Below the pieces are notes generated by a model. That model saw only the letters and a program-made list of their open reading frames with translations. It searched no databases and had not been told where the DNA came from. A stretch of DNA of 34,652 nt from CAWCTB01 sp963798275 (lineage in GTDB: Bacteria; Acidobacteriota; Terriglobia; Terriglobales; Acidobacteriaceae): positions 1-34,652 of the forward strand of contig CAWCTB010000006.1 of the NCBI GenBank assembly GCA_963798275.1, written 5' to 3'. The translations under genes were made by a program, and so were the position numbers. Positions 17,186-26,050 of this stretch are shown here, one piece after another; the stretch's first letter is position 1; every line of letters begins with the position of its first letter.

Positions 17186-17275
17186 GGAATGTCGCCGAAA
17201 GGCCGGTTCTTCTACGACACAGAATAAGAAAACCCTCACCCAAGCCAAAGGCGGGCGTGGATGGGGCACCCTCAT
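17186..17275. repeat. GGATGGGGCACCC repeat, copy B
   Basis: The copy runs from GGAATGTCGCCGAAAGGCCGG through TTCTTC, AGAATAAGAAAA and CACCC to GGATGGGGCACCCTC. It aligns over about 90 bases with copy C (18100-18188) in the same direction. The hairpin between CACCC and GGATGGGG has a different stem from copies A and C. The surrounding stretch 17087-17356 holds no other feature I can name. Confidence 0.75.
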
Positions 17276-17356
17276 GCTTATGCCTACGGGGATCCTAGTC
17301 CGGGCCAAACAATTGGTTGACAGTCGCTCACGTCGGGGGGTAACCTTTTGCCCCTA

Positions 17357-17980
17357 ATGGCGAAAAAGGGCAAGAAACGAGCTAAAGCTGAAGAGCAGCA
17401 TCCACTCAATGCAAAGTTGAGTAAGGTGGGCATGCGTGCGTTAGAGGCCTTTGCTATCGCGATTGCCACGGCCCTTGGTACCACCGTGGCCAGCCCTATT
17501 CAGCCCATACAGCCCCCTGTGGTGGTCGTGGTCGACACGCAAAAAGAATCTCCGAAGTCCTATCAGCCTGTCTATCCGGATACCCGGAGCAAACGAGGAT
17601 CGGTTGACCCGCCGGAGGAGTTTTACCGAATCACCATCCATGGAGACGAGGGGGTAAAGCACGACTTTGTCATCAAAGACATGCCACAGCATGTGGCCGC
17701 CCCCGCGCTTGCGCCCGTGGATGTCGTCGGCAACCTGCCCACAACTCCTTCTCCTCTCCTGGTCCGGACTGACCTATGGGGGGCACCGGAAGGGTATACT
17801 TTCCACGCCGACAAGGATCATATGCTGGCCTACTTTGCTAACAACTTTGATCTCGATCCGAACATTAAGGAAGCGCTCAGCAGGGTAACGGAGATCCAAA
17901 TCGCCAAGGCCGACCACCCCGGAGAGACGGCAGGAAATAATCCTGGGTCTGCGACGCCCCAATCTGACGAAACTACTTAG
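17357..17980 (+). CDS. unknown protein, 207 residues
   Basis: I do not recognise this protein. The ATG at 17357 gives a basic start (MAKKGKKRAKAEEQ), preferred over an upstream TTG. A moderately hydrophobic segment (ALEAFAIAIATALGTTVA) precedes a proline-rich stretch (IQPIQPPVVVVV). The middle has FYRITIHGDEGVKHDFVIKDM, a beta-strand pattern, and the end is polar. It could be membrane-attached with a soluble beta-rich domain. It lies alone between two same-direction copies (B and C) of the 90-base repeat. No Shine-Dalgarno is evident. Confidence 0.6.
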   Translation: MAKKGKKRAKAEEQHPLNAKLSKVGMRALEAFAIAIATALGTTVASPIQPIQPPVVVVVDTQKESPKSYQPVYPDTRSKRGSVDPPEEFYRITIHGDEGVKHDFVIKDMPQHVAAPALAPVDVVGNLPTTPSPLLVRTDLWGAPEGYTFHADKDHMLAYFANNFDLDPNIKEALSRVTEIQIAKADHPGETAGNNPGSATPQSDETT

Positions 17981-18099
17981 AGTCGATTATTCGGTGGGTG
18001 GGTCGTCCCGGCCTTCCGGTGAGGGAAAATCCCGAGGTGCCCCAGGGCAAAGTGCTTCTGTTTGTCGGAGGGCGTGACTTTTGCATGCCTAGCTGACAT

Positions 18100-18188
18100 G
18101 GAAAGTCGGCCGAAATCCGGTTCTTCCGTGACCCAGAATAAGAAAATCCCCACCCCGCCAAAAGAAGGCGGGATGGGGCACCCTCGTG
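18100..18188. repeat. GGATGGGGCACCC repeat, copy C
   Basis: This copy aligns with copy B: GGAAAGTCGGCCGAAATCCGG, TTCTTC, AGAATAAGAAAA, then a CCCGCC-AAAAGAA-GGCGGG hairpin and ATGGGGCACCCTC. The stem differs from that of copy A (CCTTTCCC) but pairs equally well, so pairing rather than sequence is kept. It lies past the end of the 207-residue gene and the amidase gene. Confidence 0.75.
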
Positions 18189-18237
18189 TCTGTTGCCTCC
18201 TCGAATGCCCGCGCTGGTCGCCCAAGGTTGCCGCTAA

Positions 18238-20034
18238 TCAGAACCCCGGGGGCCGTTCGCCTGCCACGCCAAAGGTACTTTCCAGCGCGAGGCCTGCTTG
18301 CCCTAGCGTGCCCTCCTCGAAGAGCTGCCCGATCAGGGTGACACTCTGAGGCACGCGGCGTGGCGGCGAGAACTTAGGGAGCGGATGGGCAGGGTCCGGG
18401 GCCCAGTCACTGCGTGCTTCGGACACCTCGACAAAACCAGCCCGCAAGGTAAGTGAAGGATGCCCGGTGAAGTTGGTAATGGTGAGCATCTCGTCGCGCA
18501 ACGAAGGCACGAGCAGCACATCACATTGCGAGAAGACGCGCTGCATCTCCATGGCCACCTTGCGCCGGAAGCGGTCGGCCTGCACGAAGTCCACGGCCGA
18601 GAGGAACCGCGCCTGGCGGAAGCTGTTGGGCCAGGCGTCGGGCACCTGCATCTTGAGCTGGTCCAGACCGCCGCTCAGGGTCAGTTCCTCGAAGGCAGCC
18701 GCGGCTTCGGCGAAGAGAATCAAATCGAGGGAATCATAGGGCCAATCGGGAAGAGCAACTTCGACCGGTACCATGCCCACCTTCTTGACGGCGTCCAGGG
18801 CGGCGCGGTCGACGTCGGTGGCGGGGTTCTGCTTCATCCACGCGGGGATATAGCCTACGCGCAGCCCCTGCACGCCCGCATCAGGGTTGAACTCAAGTTT
18901 GCTGGGTACGCTGGATACATCACCGGGGTCGGGGCCAGAGATCGAGTTCAGCACGAGCAGGGTGTCCTCCACGCTGCGAGCCATGGGACCCAGTTTGTCC
19001 AGCGACCAGCACAGCGTCATGGCGCCGGTACGGGCGACGCGACCGAAGGTTGGCCGCAATCCCGTGACTCCGCAACGGGTCGATGGGCTTACGATGCTCC
19101 CGTCCGTTTCGCTCCCGATGGCGAAGCCCACTAGTCCTGCTGCCGTGGCCGCACCCGGACCGGCGCTCGAGCCCGACGAGCCTTCCTCCAGCAACCACGG
19201 ATTCATGGTCTGGCCCCCGAACCAGACGTCGTTGAGGGCCAGGGCTCCCAAACTCAACTTGGCGACCAGTACTGCGCCCGCATCGTTAAGACGCTGGACG
19301 ACGACCGCGTTGGTGGTGGGAATGCGATTGCGAAAGGGCTCGGCGCCATAAGTGGTGGGGATACCCGCGGTGTCGAGAAGGTCCTTGGCCCCCCAAGGGA
19401 CGCCATGCAGCGGCCCGCGATAGTGGCCGGCTGCGATTTCCCGGTCAGCCTTTTTGGCTTGAGCGAGCGCCAGTTCAGGGGTGAGCGTGATGACGCAACG
19501 CAGCTTGGGATTGAACTGCTCAAGGCGGGCCAGGTAAAGCCGGGTGAGCCGCTCTGAGCTGAGCTTTCGTTGCTGGATCCAGAGCGAGAGCTGGGTTACG
19601 GGCGCGAAAGCAATGTCTTCCTCATTCGTGGGCAGTGGGCCGGGATCGGTTTTGCTGCGCACAAATTGCTGGATTGCCGGACCTGGGTTTTCGCCGGGCA
19701 GTACCGGATTCCAACGCGATCCTGGCGCAAGCGATGCCGGCAGCGCCAGTTTGCGTGGTCCCACTCTTCTTTCGTAGAGCGGAGCCATGGCGCTACGCCA
19801 GTTGCCGGCTGCCAAGGCAAGCTCCGCGGCATTCATCTCCACTTCCACCAGTTTTTCAGCCTGGGCAAAAGTCGCGGGCGAGACCTCCGGTCCGACCGGG
19901 GGCGCAGTGCCGAAGGCAGGAGGCGCGCCCGGCGGTGGCGCAGTGGGAGTTTGGTTTTGAGCGTGAGCCGCGACGGCCGCCCCGAACAGGGCGAGAGGTG
20001 CGTGGGTCAAGAATTGTCTGCGCGATTTCGACAT
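18238..20034 (-). CDS. Tat-exported amidase (amidase signature family)
   Basis: This intact protein of 598 residues starts at 20034, where AGGAG precedes the ATG and the N-terminus is a twin-arginine signal (KSRRQFLTHAPLALFGAAVAA). The amidase signature fold is shown by the catalytic lysine in GVPWGAKDLLDTAG, the serine-rich core GSSGSSAGPGAATAAGLVG, and the nucleophile region GSETDGSIVSPSTRCGVTGLRPTFGRV. It hydrolyses amide bonds outside the cytoplasm; the substrate cannot be told. Similarity to GatA is fold-level only, because it is exported and stands alone. A proline-rich linker follows the signal. A divergent promoter region is shared with rpiB. Confidence 0.92.
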   Translation of the reverse strand: MSKSRRQFLTHAPLALFGAAVAAHAQNQTPTAPPPGAPPAFGTAPPVGPEVSPATFAQAEKLVEVEMNAAELALAAGNWRSAMAPLYERRVGPRKLALPASLAPGSRWNPVLPGENPGPAIQQFVRSKTDPGPLPTNEEDIAFAPVTQLSLWIQQRKLSSERLTRLYLARLEQFNPKLRCVITLTPELALAQAKKADREIAAGHYRGPLHGVPWGAKDLLDTAGIPTTYGAEPFRNRIPTTNAVVVQRLNDAGAVLVAKLSLGALALNDVWFGGQTMNPWLLEEGSSGSSAGPGAATAAGLVGFAIGSETDGSIVSPSTRCGVTGLRPTFGRVARTGAMTLCWSLDKLGPMARSVEDTLLVLNSISGPDPGDVSSVPSKLEFNPDAGVQGLRVGYIPAWMKQNPATDVDRAALDAVKKVGMVPVEVALPDWPYDSLDLILFAEAAAAFEELTLSGGLDQLKMQVPDAWPNSFRQARFLSAVDFVQADRFRRKVAMEMQRVFSQCDVLLVPSLRDEMLTITNFTGHPSLTLRAGFVEVSEARSDWAPDPAHPLPKFSPPRRVPQSVTLIGQLFEEGTLGQAGLALESTFGVAGERPPGF

Positions 20035-20108
20035 GGTCACTCCTACATTGGATCGCCGCCACGGGCTGTGATCAAAAGCACTTGATTGGCAAGATACAAC
20101 ACGCTTAC

Positions 20109-20123
20109 CCAATGACCCATTGG
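20109..20123. promoter_or_regulatory. palindrome CCAATG-ACC-CATTGG between amidase and rpiB
   Basis: This perfect 6-base inverted repeat lies in the 158-bp divergent region. It could be a regulator site, but no second copy was found. TACAAT at 20178-20183, nine bases before the rpiB ATG, is a likely -10 box for rpiB. Confidence 0.35.
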
Positions 20124-20192
20124 CCCAGTGGATCAAAGACCTCGGTATCGATTGGCCGGCCTCACGGCGACCCGCGATACAATGTTTGCGCC

Positions 20193-20657
20193 ATGAAAAT
20201 CGCCTTGGGTGCGGACCACGCCGGGTTTGAGCTGAAGGAAAAAATCAAGCAGAAGCTGGCTGCCGAGGGCATTACGGTCGACGACCGCGGCACCACCTCA
20301 ACGGCTTCGGTCGACTATCCTGATTATGCGCGAGCCGTGGGCGAAGAGGTTGCAGCCCATGGCGCCGATCTCGGCATCCTGGTCTGCAGCACGGGTATTG
20401 GGATGTCGATTGCGGCGAATAAAGTGCCGGGGATCCGCGCCGCCAAGGTCGATACCGAATTCGAGGCCGAGCGTTCGCGCGAACACAATGATGCCAATGT
20501 GCTGACGATGGGCGCCGACACGGTCAGCCAGGACGAGGCCTTCAAGATCGTCGACAAGTGGCTGAGCACGTCGTTTGCCGGTGGCCGGCACGAGCGGCGG
20601 GTGGAGAAGATCACCGCTATCGAGCGCGAGGACGAGGGCAAGCCGGCGCAGCCGTGA
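20193..20657 (+). CDS. rpiB: ribose-5-phosphate isomerase B
   Basis: The enzyme interconverts ribose 5-phosphate and ribulose 5-phosphate in the pentose phosphate pathway. The 154 residues open KIALGADHAGFELKEKI with the conserved Asp-His. The catalytic Cys65 lies in VCSTGIGMSIAANK, and RSREHNDANVLTMGAD is the family's phosphate-binding region. No Shine-Dalgarno is visible, and a TACAAT lies only nine bases before the ATG, so the mRNA may be leaderless. glyA follows 84 bases downstream on the same strand and may be co-transcribed, linking sugar phosphate and one-carbon metabolism. Confidence 0.95.
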   Translation: MKIALGADHAGFELKEKIKQKLAAEGITVDDRGTTSTASVDYPDYARAVGEEVAAHGADLGILVCSTGIGMSIAANKVPGIRAAKVDTEFEAERSREHNDANVLTMGADTVSQDEAFKIVDKWLSTSFAGGRHERRVEKITAIEREDEGKPAQP

Positions 20658-20741
20658 GTACTAGAGCGTCTTCACGCAGCGCTGGGGATGACATACTTAG
20701 AGTAGGGCGAGCCGCAGTATCACGCTGGCCGGAGAGAAATC

Positions 20742-22031
<1,290 letters not shown>

Positions 22032-22058
22032 GGGACGGCGAAGAAAAAGCAGATTCCT

Positions 22059-22263
22059 GGGGGCTGAACAGGCTGCGGAAGAAAGCGGAAGAACAGATCC
22101 CACGCGGACTGAAGTCCGCGTGGGATGACAAAAATAAAGAGCTTATACGGCACACCTGAAGGTGTGCCCTTTCAAAGCGTGGCAAGAGCCGGGTTTTTCC
22201 GCAGCCTGAAGCCCCTCGGACTGACCAAACAAAGGACTGGCACCGCGCCCCTAAAGGTGCGCC
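22059..22263. repeat. MITE-like repeat element with four hairpins
   Basis: Imperfect terminal inverted repeats lie at 22060-22083 (GGGGCTGAACAGGCTGCGGAA) and 22194-22215 (its complement, with a two-base gap; CAGGCTGCGGAA perfect). Between them are two perfect hairpins: ATCCCACGCGGAC-TGAA-GTCCGCGTGGGAT (22097-22126) and GGCACACC-TGAA-GGTGTGCC (22149-22168). A further imperfect hairpin, GCGCCCC-TAAA-GGTGCGC (22245-22263), lies just outside. Related copies are at 1669, 8864 and 30695. No protein is encoded, so the element could move only with a helper transposase, as MITEs or REPs do. Confidence 0.75.
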
Positions 22264-22332
22264 CCTGCAAAACATTTCGGAACCTGCTTTCTCCCCAGCC
22301 TGTATGGATTGGCCGCCGGTTTACACTACGAT

Positions 22333-23466
22333 GTGCGCATTGCCATCGACATCCGGCGGATCGGCGAGTTTGGCGTCGGTACCTACACGCGCAATATCAT
22401 TCGCACCCTGGCACGCCTCGACGCAGAGAACGAATATTTCCTGTTGGGGATTCCGGGCAAGCTGAGCGGCATCGATCCCCTGCCGGTGAATTTCATCAAC
22501 GTTCCCACCCATCCCAACGAATTCTCGCTGACCGGCTACCTGGAGCTGCATCGCATCCTCAAGCTCAATAGCTGCGACCTGTTGCACGTGCCGCACCTGT
22601 TCTGGAAGCCGCAAGGCATACCGTGTCCCTACGTGGTGACGGTTCACGACCTGCTCGATCACATGTATCGCGCCAACACCAACTCGAGCCTGAAGCGCAC
22701 CATGCACTTCCACTTCACCAGGCGGGTGCTGCAACATGCGGCGCGAATCTTCGCGGTCAGCCATTTCTCCAAGAAAGATACCGAGCGCCTGTTCCGGGTT
22801 CCCGGCGACAAAATCGAAGTGATCTATAACGCGCTCGACGAAGGCTTCCGCCAGGGCCATGCCAGTGAAGCCGACCGCGAGTTCATTGCCGAGCGCTACC
22901 AGGTGACCTATCCGTTCCTGCTGTACGCCGGCCGCATCAGCCCGCACAAGAACGTGGTACGCATCATCGAGGCCTTCTCGCTGCTCAAGACCCAGTTGCT
23001 GCAGGAGGGACGCTTCGAAGACCTGAAGCTCATCATTATCGGCGACGAAGTCTCGCGCCATCCCGATCTGCGCCGCGCCGTCATCCGCAGCCAGTTGCAG
23101 AACGATGTTCGCTTCCTTGGCTTCGTGCCCATCGAAGTGCTGCGCATCTTCTACGACCGGGCGAAGATCTTCGTGTTCCCGTCGCTGTACGAAGGTTTTG
23201 GACTGCCTCCGCTGGAAGCGATGGCGCACGGAACGCCGGTGGTGACCAGCAACACATCGTCCATTCCGGAAGTCGTGGGCAACGCCGCCGTCATGGTGAA
23301 TCCGGAGAACGTCTTTGACATTCAGCGCGCTTTATATCGCGTACTGCTGGACCAGAACCTGCGCGAGAAACTGAAGGCCCGCGGGGTTGAGCAGGCGCGG
23401 AAGTTCTCCTGGGACGAGAGTGTTGGGCGGATGTTGCAGGTCTACCGGGAGGTGGCCAAGGTGTGA
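22333..23466 (+). CDS. GT4-family glycosyltransferase
   Basis: This retaining glycosyltransferase has a GT-B fold, probably acting in polysaccharide or glycan assembly at the inner membrane surface. A GTG start at 22333 gives MRIAIDIRRIGEFGVGTYTRNI, the usual N-terminus with the GVGTY acceptor loop. The C-terminal domain has FLLYAGRISPHKN and the nucleotide-sugar site FPSLYEGFGLPPLEAMAHGTPVV (E-x7-E). The protein is 377 residues and intact. A TACACT at 22322-22327 six bases before the GTG could be a -10 box of a leaderless transcript. It stands alone, so the sugar and acceptor are unknown. Confidence 0.92.
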   Translation: MRIAIDIRRIGEFGVGTYTRNIIRTLARLDAENEYFLLGIPGKLSGIDPLPVNFINVPTHPNEFSLTGYLELHRILKLNSCDLLHVPHLFWKPQGIPCPYVVTVHDLLDHMYRANTNSSLKRTMHFHFTRRVLQHAARIFAVSHFSKKDTERLFRVPGDKIEVIYNALDEGFRQGHASEADREFIAERYQVTYPFLLYAGRISPHKNVVRIIEAFSLLKTQLLQEGRFEDLKLIIIGDEVSRHPDLRRAVIRSQLQNDVRFLGFVPIEVLRIFYDRAKIFVFPSLYEGFGLPPLEAMAHGTPVVTSNTSSIPEVVGNAAVMVNPENVFDIQRALYRVLLDQNLREKLKARGVEQARKFSWDESVGRMLQVYREVAKV

Positions 23467-23749
23467 TTCTGGATATGCGGAAAGGCGCCGTTCGATGCCG
23501 TCCCGATGGGGTGGGCCCTCGGCCGCGTGATGACACCAAGACTTCTCGCCAAAGCCCGCCCGGATTTGATTACAAATTAACCTCTTATACTGCATTGCCG
23601 AGATTAAGAAGCTATACGACGTATCTAAGCAAATCTTGCTGGGTGCGATCAGGGTTCGTCGAGACCAAAAAATGGAACCACGAGTGAGAACGTCGTATTC
23701 ATTCCGCTTCTGGAGTGAATGTTTGGACTGAACCGAAAGTACTGCGAGG

Positions 23750-24259
23750 TCAGGCTACCGGTGCACCATCGGTTACTTCAATCCCTGGTTCTCGTTCGGG
23801 CTGGACCTCGCGCAAGCCCTCCAACAGCCTTACACAACGGTTCCAGCGCAGAATCGCGTCGTCGTTGCCTTCCGGGCGGATTTTCTCTGCCTGTTCAAAG
23901 CAGGCCATTGCGTTCTCCAGAAGAGGAGCCAGCAGATGCGGCGGCCGGCCCGCATGTAGCTGAGCTTTGGCTCGGCGTTCATTGAGAAGGCCGGTGTAGT
24001 AGAGCCGCGTGTATGGATCCTTCAGGCTCTGAATTATTCTCCCGGCCTCGACGCAGCGATCCGAGACGCTGCCACAAAACTGGTCAGCGAGTGCGAGTCC
24101 CAGCAGGGCCAGTGCGGTCTGGTTATCAGGATCCGTGGCGAGGACGTCACGGCAAATCGATTCGGTTTCGCCGGGTTCATTGGCATGGCGATACATTTCA
24201 GCTTTCTCAATCGCCCGCGCAATCCCGTTCTTCGAAACGGTTTTCAGCGTCAGCGTCAT
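23750..24259 (-). CDS. TPR-like cytoplasmic protein, 169 residues
   Basis: The start at 24259 is chosen because of AGGAGGTG upstream. The protein has helix-turn-helix pairs resembling TPRs, for example KAEMYRHANEPGETESICRDVL followed by DPDNQTALALLGLALADQF, and later AMACFEQAEKIRPEGNDDAILRWNRCVRLLE. Such proteins act as adaptors; no enzyme motif is seen. A family name is not recognised. Region 23467-23749 between this gene and the glycosyltransferase shows nothing I can support. Confidence 0.75.
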   Translation of the reverse strand: MTLTLKTVSKNGIARAIEKAEMYRHANEPGETESICRDVLATDPDNQTALALLGLALADQFCGSVSDRCVEAGRIIQSLKDPYTRLYYTGLLNERRAKAQLHAGRPPHLLAPLLENAMACFEQAEKIRPEGNDDAILRWNRCVRLLEGLREVQPEREPGIEVTDGAPVA

Positions 24260-24621
24260 GGTTTCCACCTCCTGGGCCAAGCGCGCTTCCTAATCCGGTG
24301 GGTTAACAAGATCCTACCCCTATGCTGCCACTTTTCCCCTTGCTGATGAAGTGATGAACGGCAGCTTCTTTTGCTCGATGCTGAAAACGGGAATTGGTGT
24401 TTTCCGCAACAATGCACGCCCTCGTTGTCAGAAGACTCGACTGCGTGGCGGGTCCGCGCTTATAATCCCCGCCTAGCACTAACGTGCCTTGGTTGATTCT
24501 CTCTTCGCAGATACACTTGCCGCACCACCGAGTCGGGTCCCTTCATTAATAGTCAATCCAACATGGCGCATGCCCCCGGCGCCGTTCGACCGTAACCTTT
24601 TCTGCCCGGGAGGATAAAACT

Positions 24622-24843
24622 ATGAACGAACTTGCGCAGATGGTATCCCAGAAGTTTGGCCTTTCCCCTGAAGTATCGCAGCAAGTGCTTGAATTCGTCG
24701 TCGGACAGCTCAAGACAAGGCTGCCCGAGAGCCTGTCGTCGCAGGTCGATGGGCTGCTCGGCGGCGCTGCCCCAGCCGAAGGCGCCGGCGGCCTGATGGA
24801 CAAAGTCAAGGGGATGGCAGCCGGTTTGATGAATAAGGAGTAG
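24622..24843 (+). CDS. small helical protein, 73 residues, unknown
   Basis: GGGAGG precedes the ATG by a suitable distance. The protein reads as an amphipathic helical bundle: NELAQMVSQKFGLSPEVSQQVLEFVV, a glycine/alanine-rich linker (GLLGGAAPAEGAGG), then a second helix DKVKGMAAGLMNKE. No family is recognised with certainty. It lies 86 bases before the GlsB-type gene in the same direction, and both have good ribosome sites, so they may share a transcript. In 24260-24621 the only candidate signal is a TATAAT near 24460 without a good -35 box. Confidence 0.7.
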   Translation: MNELAQMVSQKFGLSPEVSQQVLEFVVGQLKTRLPESLSSQVDGLLGGAAPAEGAGGLMDKVKGMAAGLMNKE

Positions 24844-24929
24844 CTCCCCCTAGAACACGCCGCAAGATTGTGGCGCCGCCCCGCGACCTTTGCATCCAAA
24901 CCTGAACCTCAATCACGAAAGGAGTTCGA

Positions 24930-25184
24930 ATGCTACATCTGCTGTGGTTGGCAATCTTTGGATTGATCATCGGTGCACTAGCGAAGCTGGTCATGCCAGG
25001 AAAAGACCCTGGCGGCATTTGGATCACCATGCTGATCGGCATAGCCGGATCGCTGCTCGCCGGATGGGTTTTGCGCCTGGTGGGCTGGTATCAGGAAGGC
25101 CAGGCCGCGGGCTGGATCGCTTCCTTCGTGGGAGCGGTCGTCCTGCTGGCGATTTACCGGCTGGTGAAAGGACGAACGGCCTAA
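24930..25184 (+). CDS. GlsB/YeaQ/YmgE-family stress membrane protein
   Basis: This 84-residue inner-membrane protein has three hydrophobic segments and the family pattern: LLWLAIFGLIIGALAKLVMPGKDPGG, then WITMLIGIAGSLLAGWVLR, then GWIASFVGAVVLLAIYRLV. Members are induced by stress; the molecular role is unclear. AAAGGAG precedes the ATG. It is followed by a hairpin at 25201-25230. Confidence 0.92.
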   Translation: MLHLLWLAIFGLIIGALAKLVMPGKDPGGIWITMLIGIAGSLLAGWVLRLVGWYQEGQAAGWIASFVGAVVLLAIYRLVKGRTA

Positions 25185-25200
25185 CGCACTTCGCAAGAAT

Positions 25201-25230
25201 CGCTTTGCATGGGGCCGCGCCGGCAAAGCG
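25201..25230. terminator. hairpin between glsB-like gene and rnpB
   Basis: CGCTTTGC (25201-25208) pairs perfectly with GCAAAGCG (25223-25230) around a GC-rich 14-base loop. It lies between two convergent transcripts, so it could stop either one. No strong T-run follows on either strand. Confidence 0.4.
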
Positions 25231-25270
25231 AAAGACGAGAAGCGAACGGCGACGAAGGGCTGTGAAGTTT

Positions 25271-25752
25271 GGTAGCTGCTGGGCCTGTAAGCCGAATTCT
25301 GTGTGCCGCTCTTTTTCCTCGCACTTTGCAGTGTGAGGAAGGAGAGCGGCACGACGGTCATTCCTCTAGGCCGTGCATCACTGCATGGCTCAAGCGACCT
25401 ACCCGGAAGTTGTGACGCACCGAGCCGGCACGTATCCGCCGAAGCGGACTCCTCCCCTATTTGGTCTTGCTCCGTGTGGGGTTTTCCCTGCCACCGCCAT
25501 TACTGGCGGCGCGGTGCGCTCTTACCGCACCTTTTCACCCTTACCTCGCTTGCGCGGGGCGGTATGTTTTCTGTGGCACTTTCCGTCGCTCGGCGCTTGA
25601 ACGCCGGCGCCCGGACGTTATCCGGCACACCGCTCTGTGGAGTTCGGACTTTCCTCTCCCCGCCCGCGCGACCTGGCCGGCCCGAAAGCCCCGCCGAAGC
25701 GGTGCGACCAGTGTTCGCGGGCCGGCAGCAACCGTCCGGCCCAGCAGCTAAC
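25271..25752 (-). ncRNA. rnpB: RNase P RNA (type A)
   Basis: This is the catalytic RNA that trims the 5' leader of tRNA precursors. Read on the minus strand it has GAGGAAAGTCCG near the 5' part, the central AGGGTGAAAAGGTGCGGTAAGAGCGCACCG, GGCAGGGAAAACCCC, and the 3' signature ACAGAATTCGGCTTA. The 5' AGCTGCTGGGCC and 3' GGCCCAGCAGCT form a 12-bp P1 helix, fixing the ends near 25750 and 25271. A TATAAT at 25759-25764 (minus) gives a start near 25752. At about 480 nt it is longer than typical. The extra length includes a long hairpin of GTGCCGCTC and GAGCGGCAC just before the 3' signature. Confidence 0.95.
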
Positions 25753-26050
25753 TCCTCCATTATAGACGCCTTGGAGGACGCCTCGATTCAGGAGTGCGAA
25801 GGCTGATTTCAACCCGCAGGCCGCGGCGGTTGGAAAGCGGTGGCAACCGCGATGTGACCAGCCGCTCTCCTCCGAAAAAATCTCCTCACCGTCACTGCGC
25901 TGGAAAACGCAACGGGTATATATCTTCGCGGGGTCGCAGAAATCGACCACCTTCTGCCGGGAGAAATTGGTTGTCGGAATTTTCGTTTTGTAATCTGCTC
26001 GCGGCTAGACGGTTGCGAATGCGATAATTTCAGCTCGACGAGGAGAGTCT

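Noticed and set aside
15680..18188. Integron gene-cassette array with attC-like sites
   Set aside because: No integrase gene, genes between the repeats point in opposite directions, and the repeat lacks the paired core sites of attC as far as I can see.
18238..20034. GatA subunit of the tRNA amidotransferase
   Set aside because: A twin-arginine export signal and the absence of gatB/gatC argue for an exported amidase of the same fold.
22321..23229. 302-codon minus-strand open frame
   Set aside because: It is antisense to the GT4 glycosyltransferase and His/Gln-rich in the way of reversed coding sequence.
24424..24466. Sigma-70 promoter around TATAAT near 24460
   Set aside because: The only -35-like word (TTGTCA) is about 30 bases away, too far, and no closer box is convincing.
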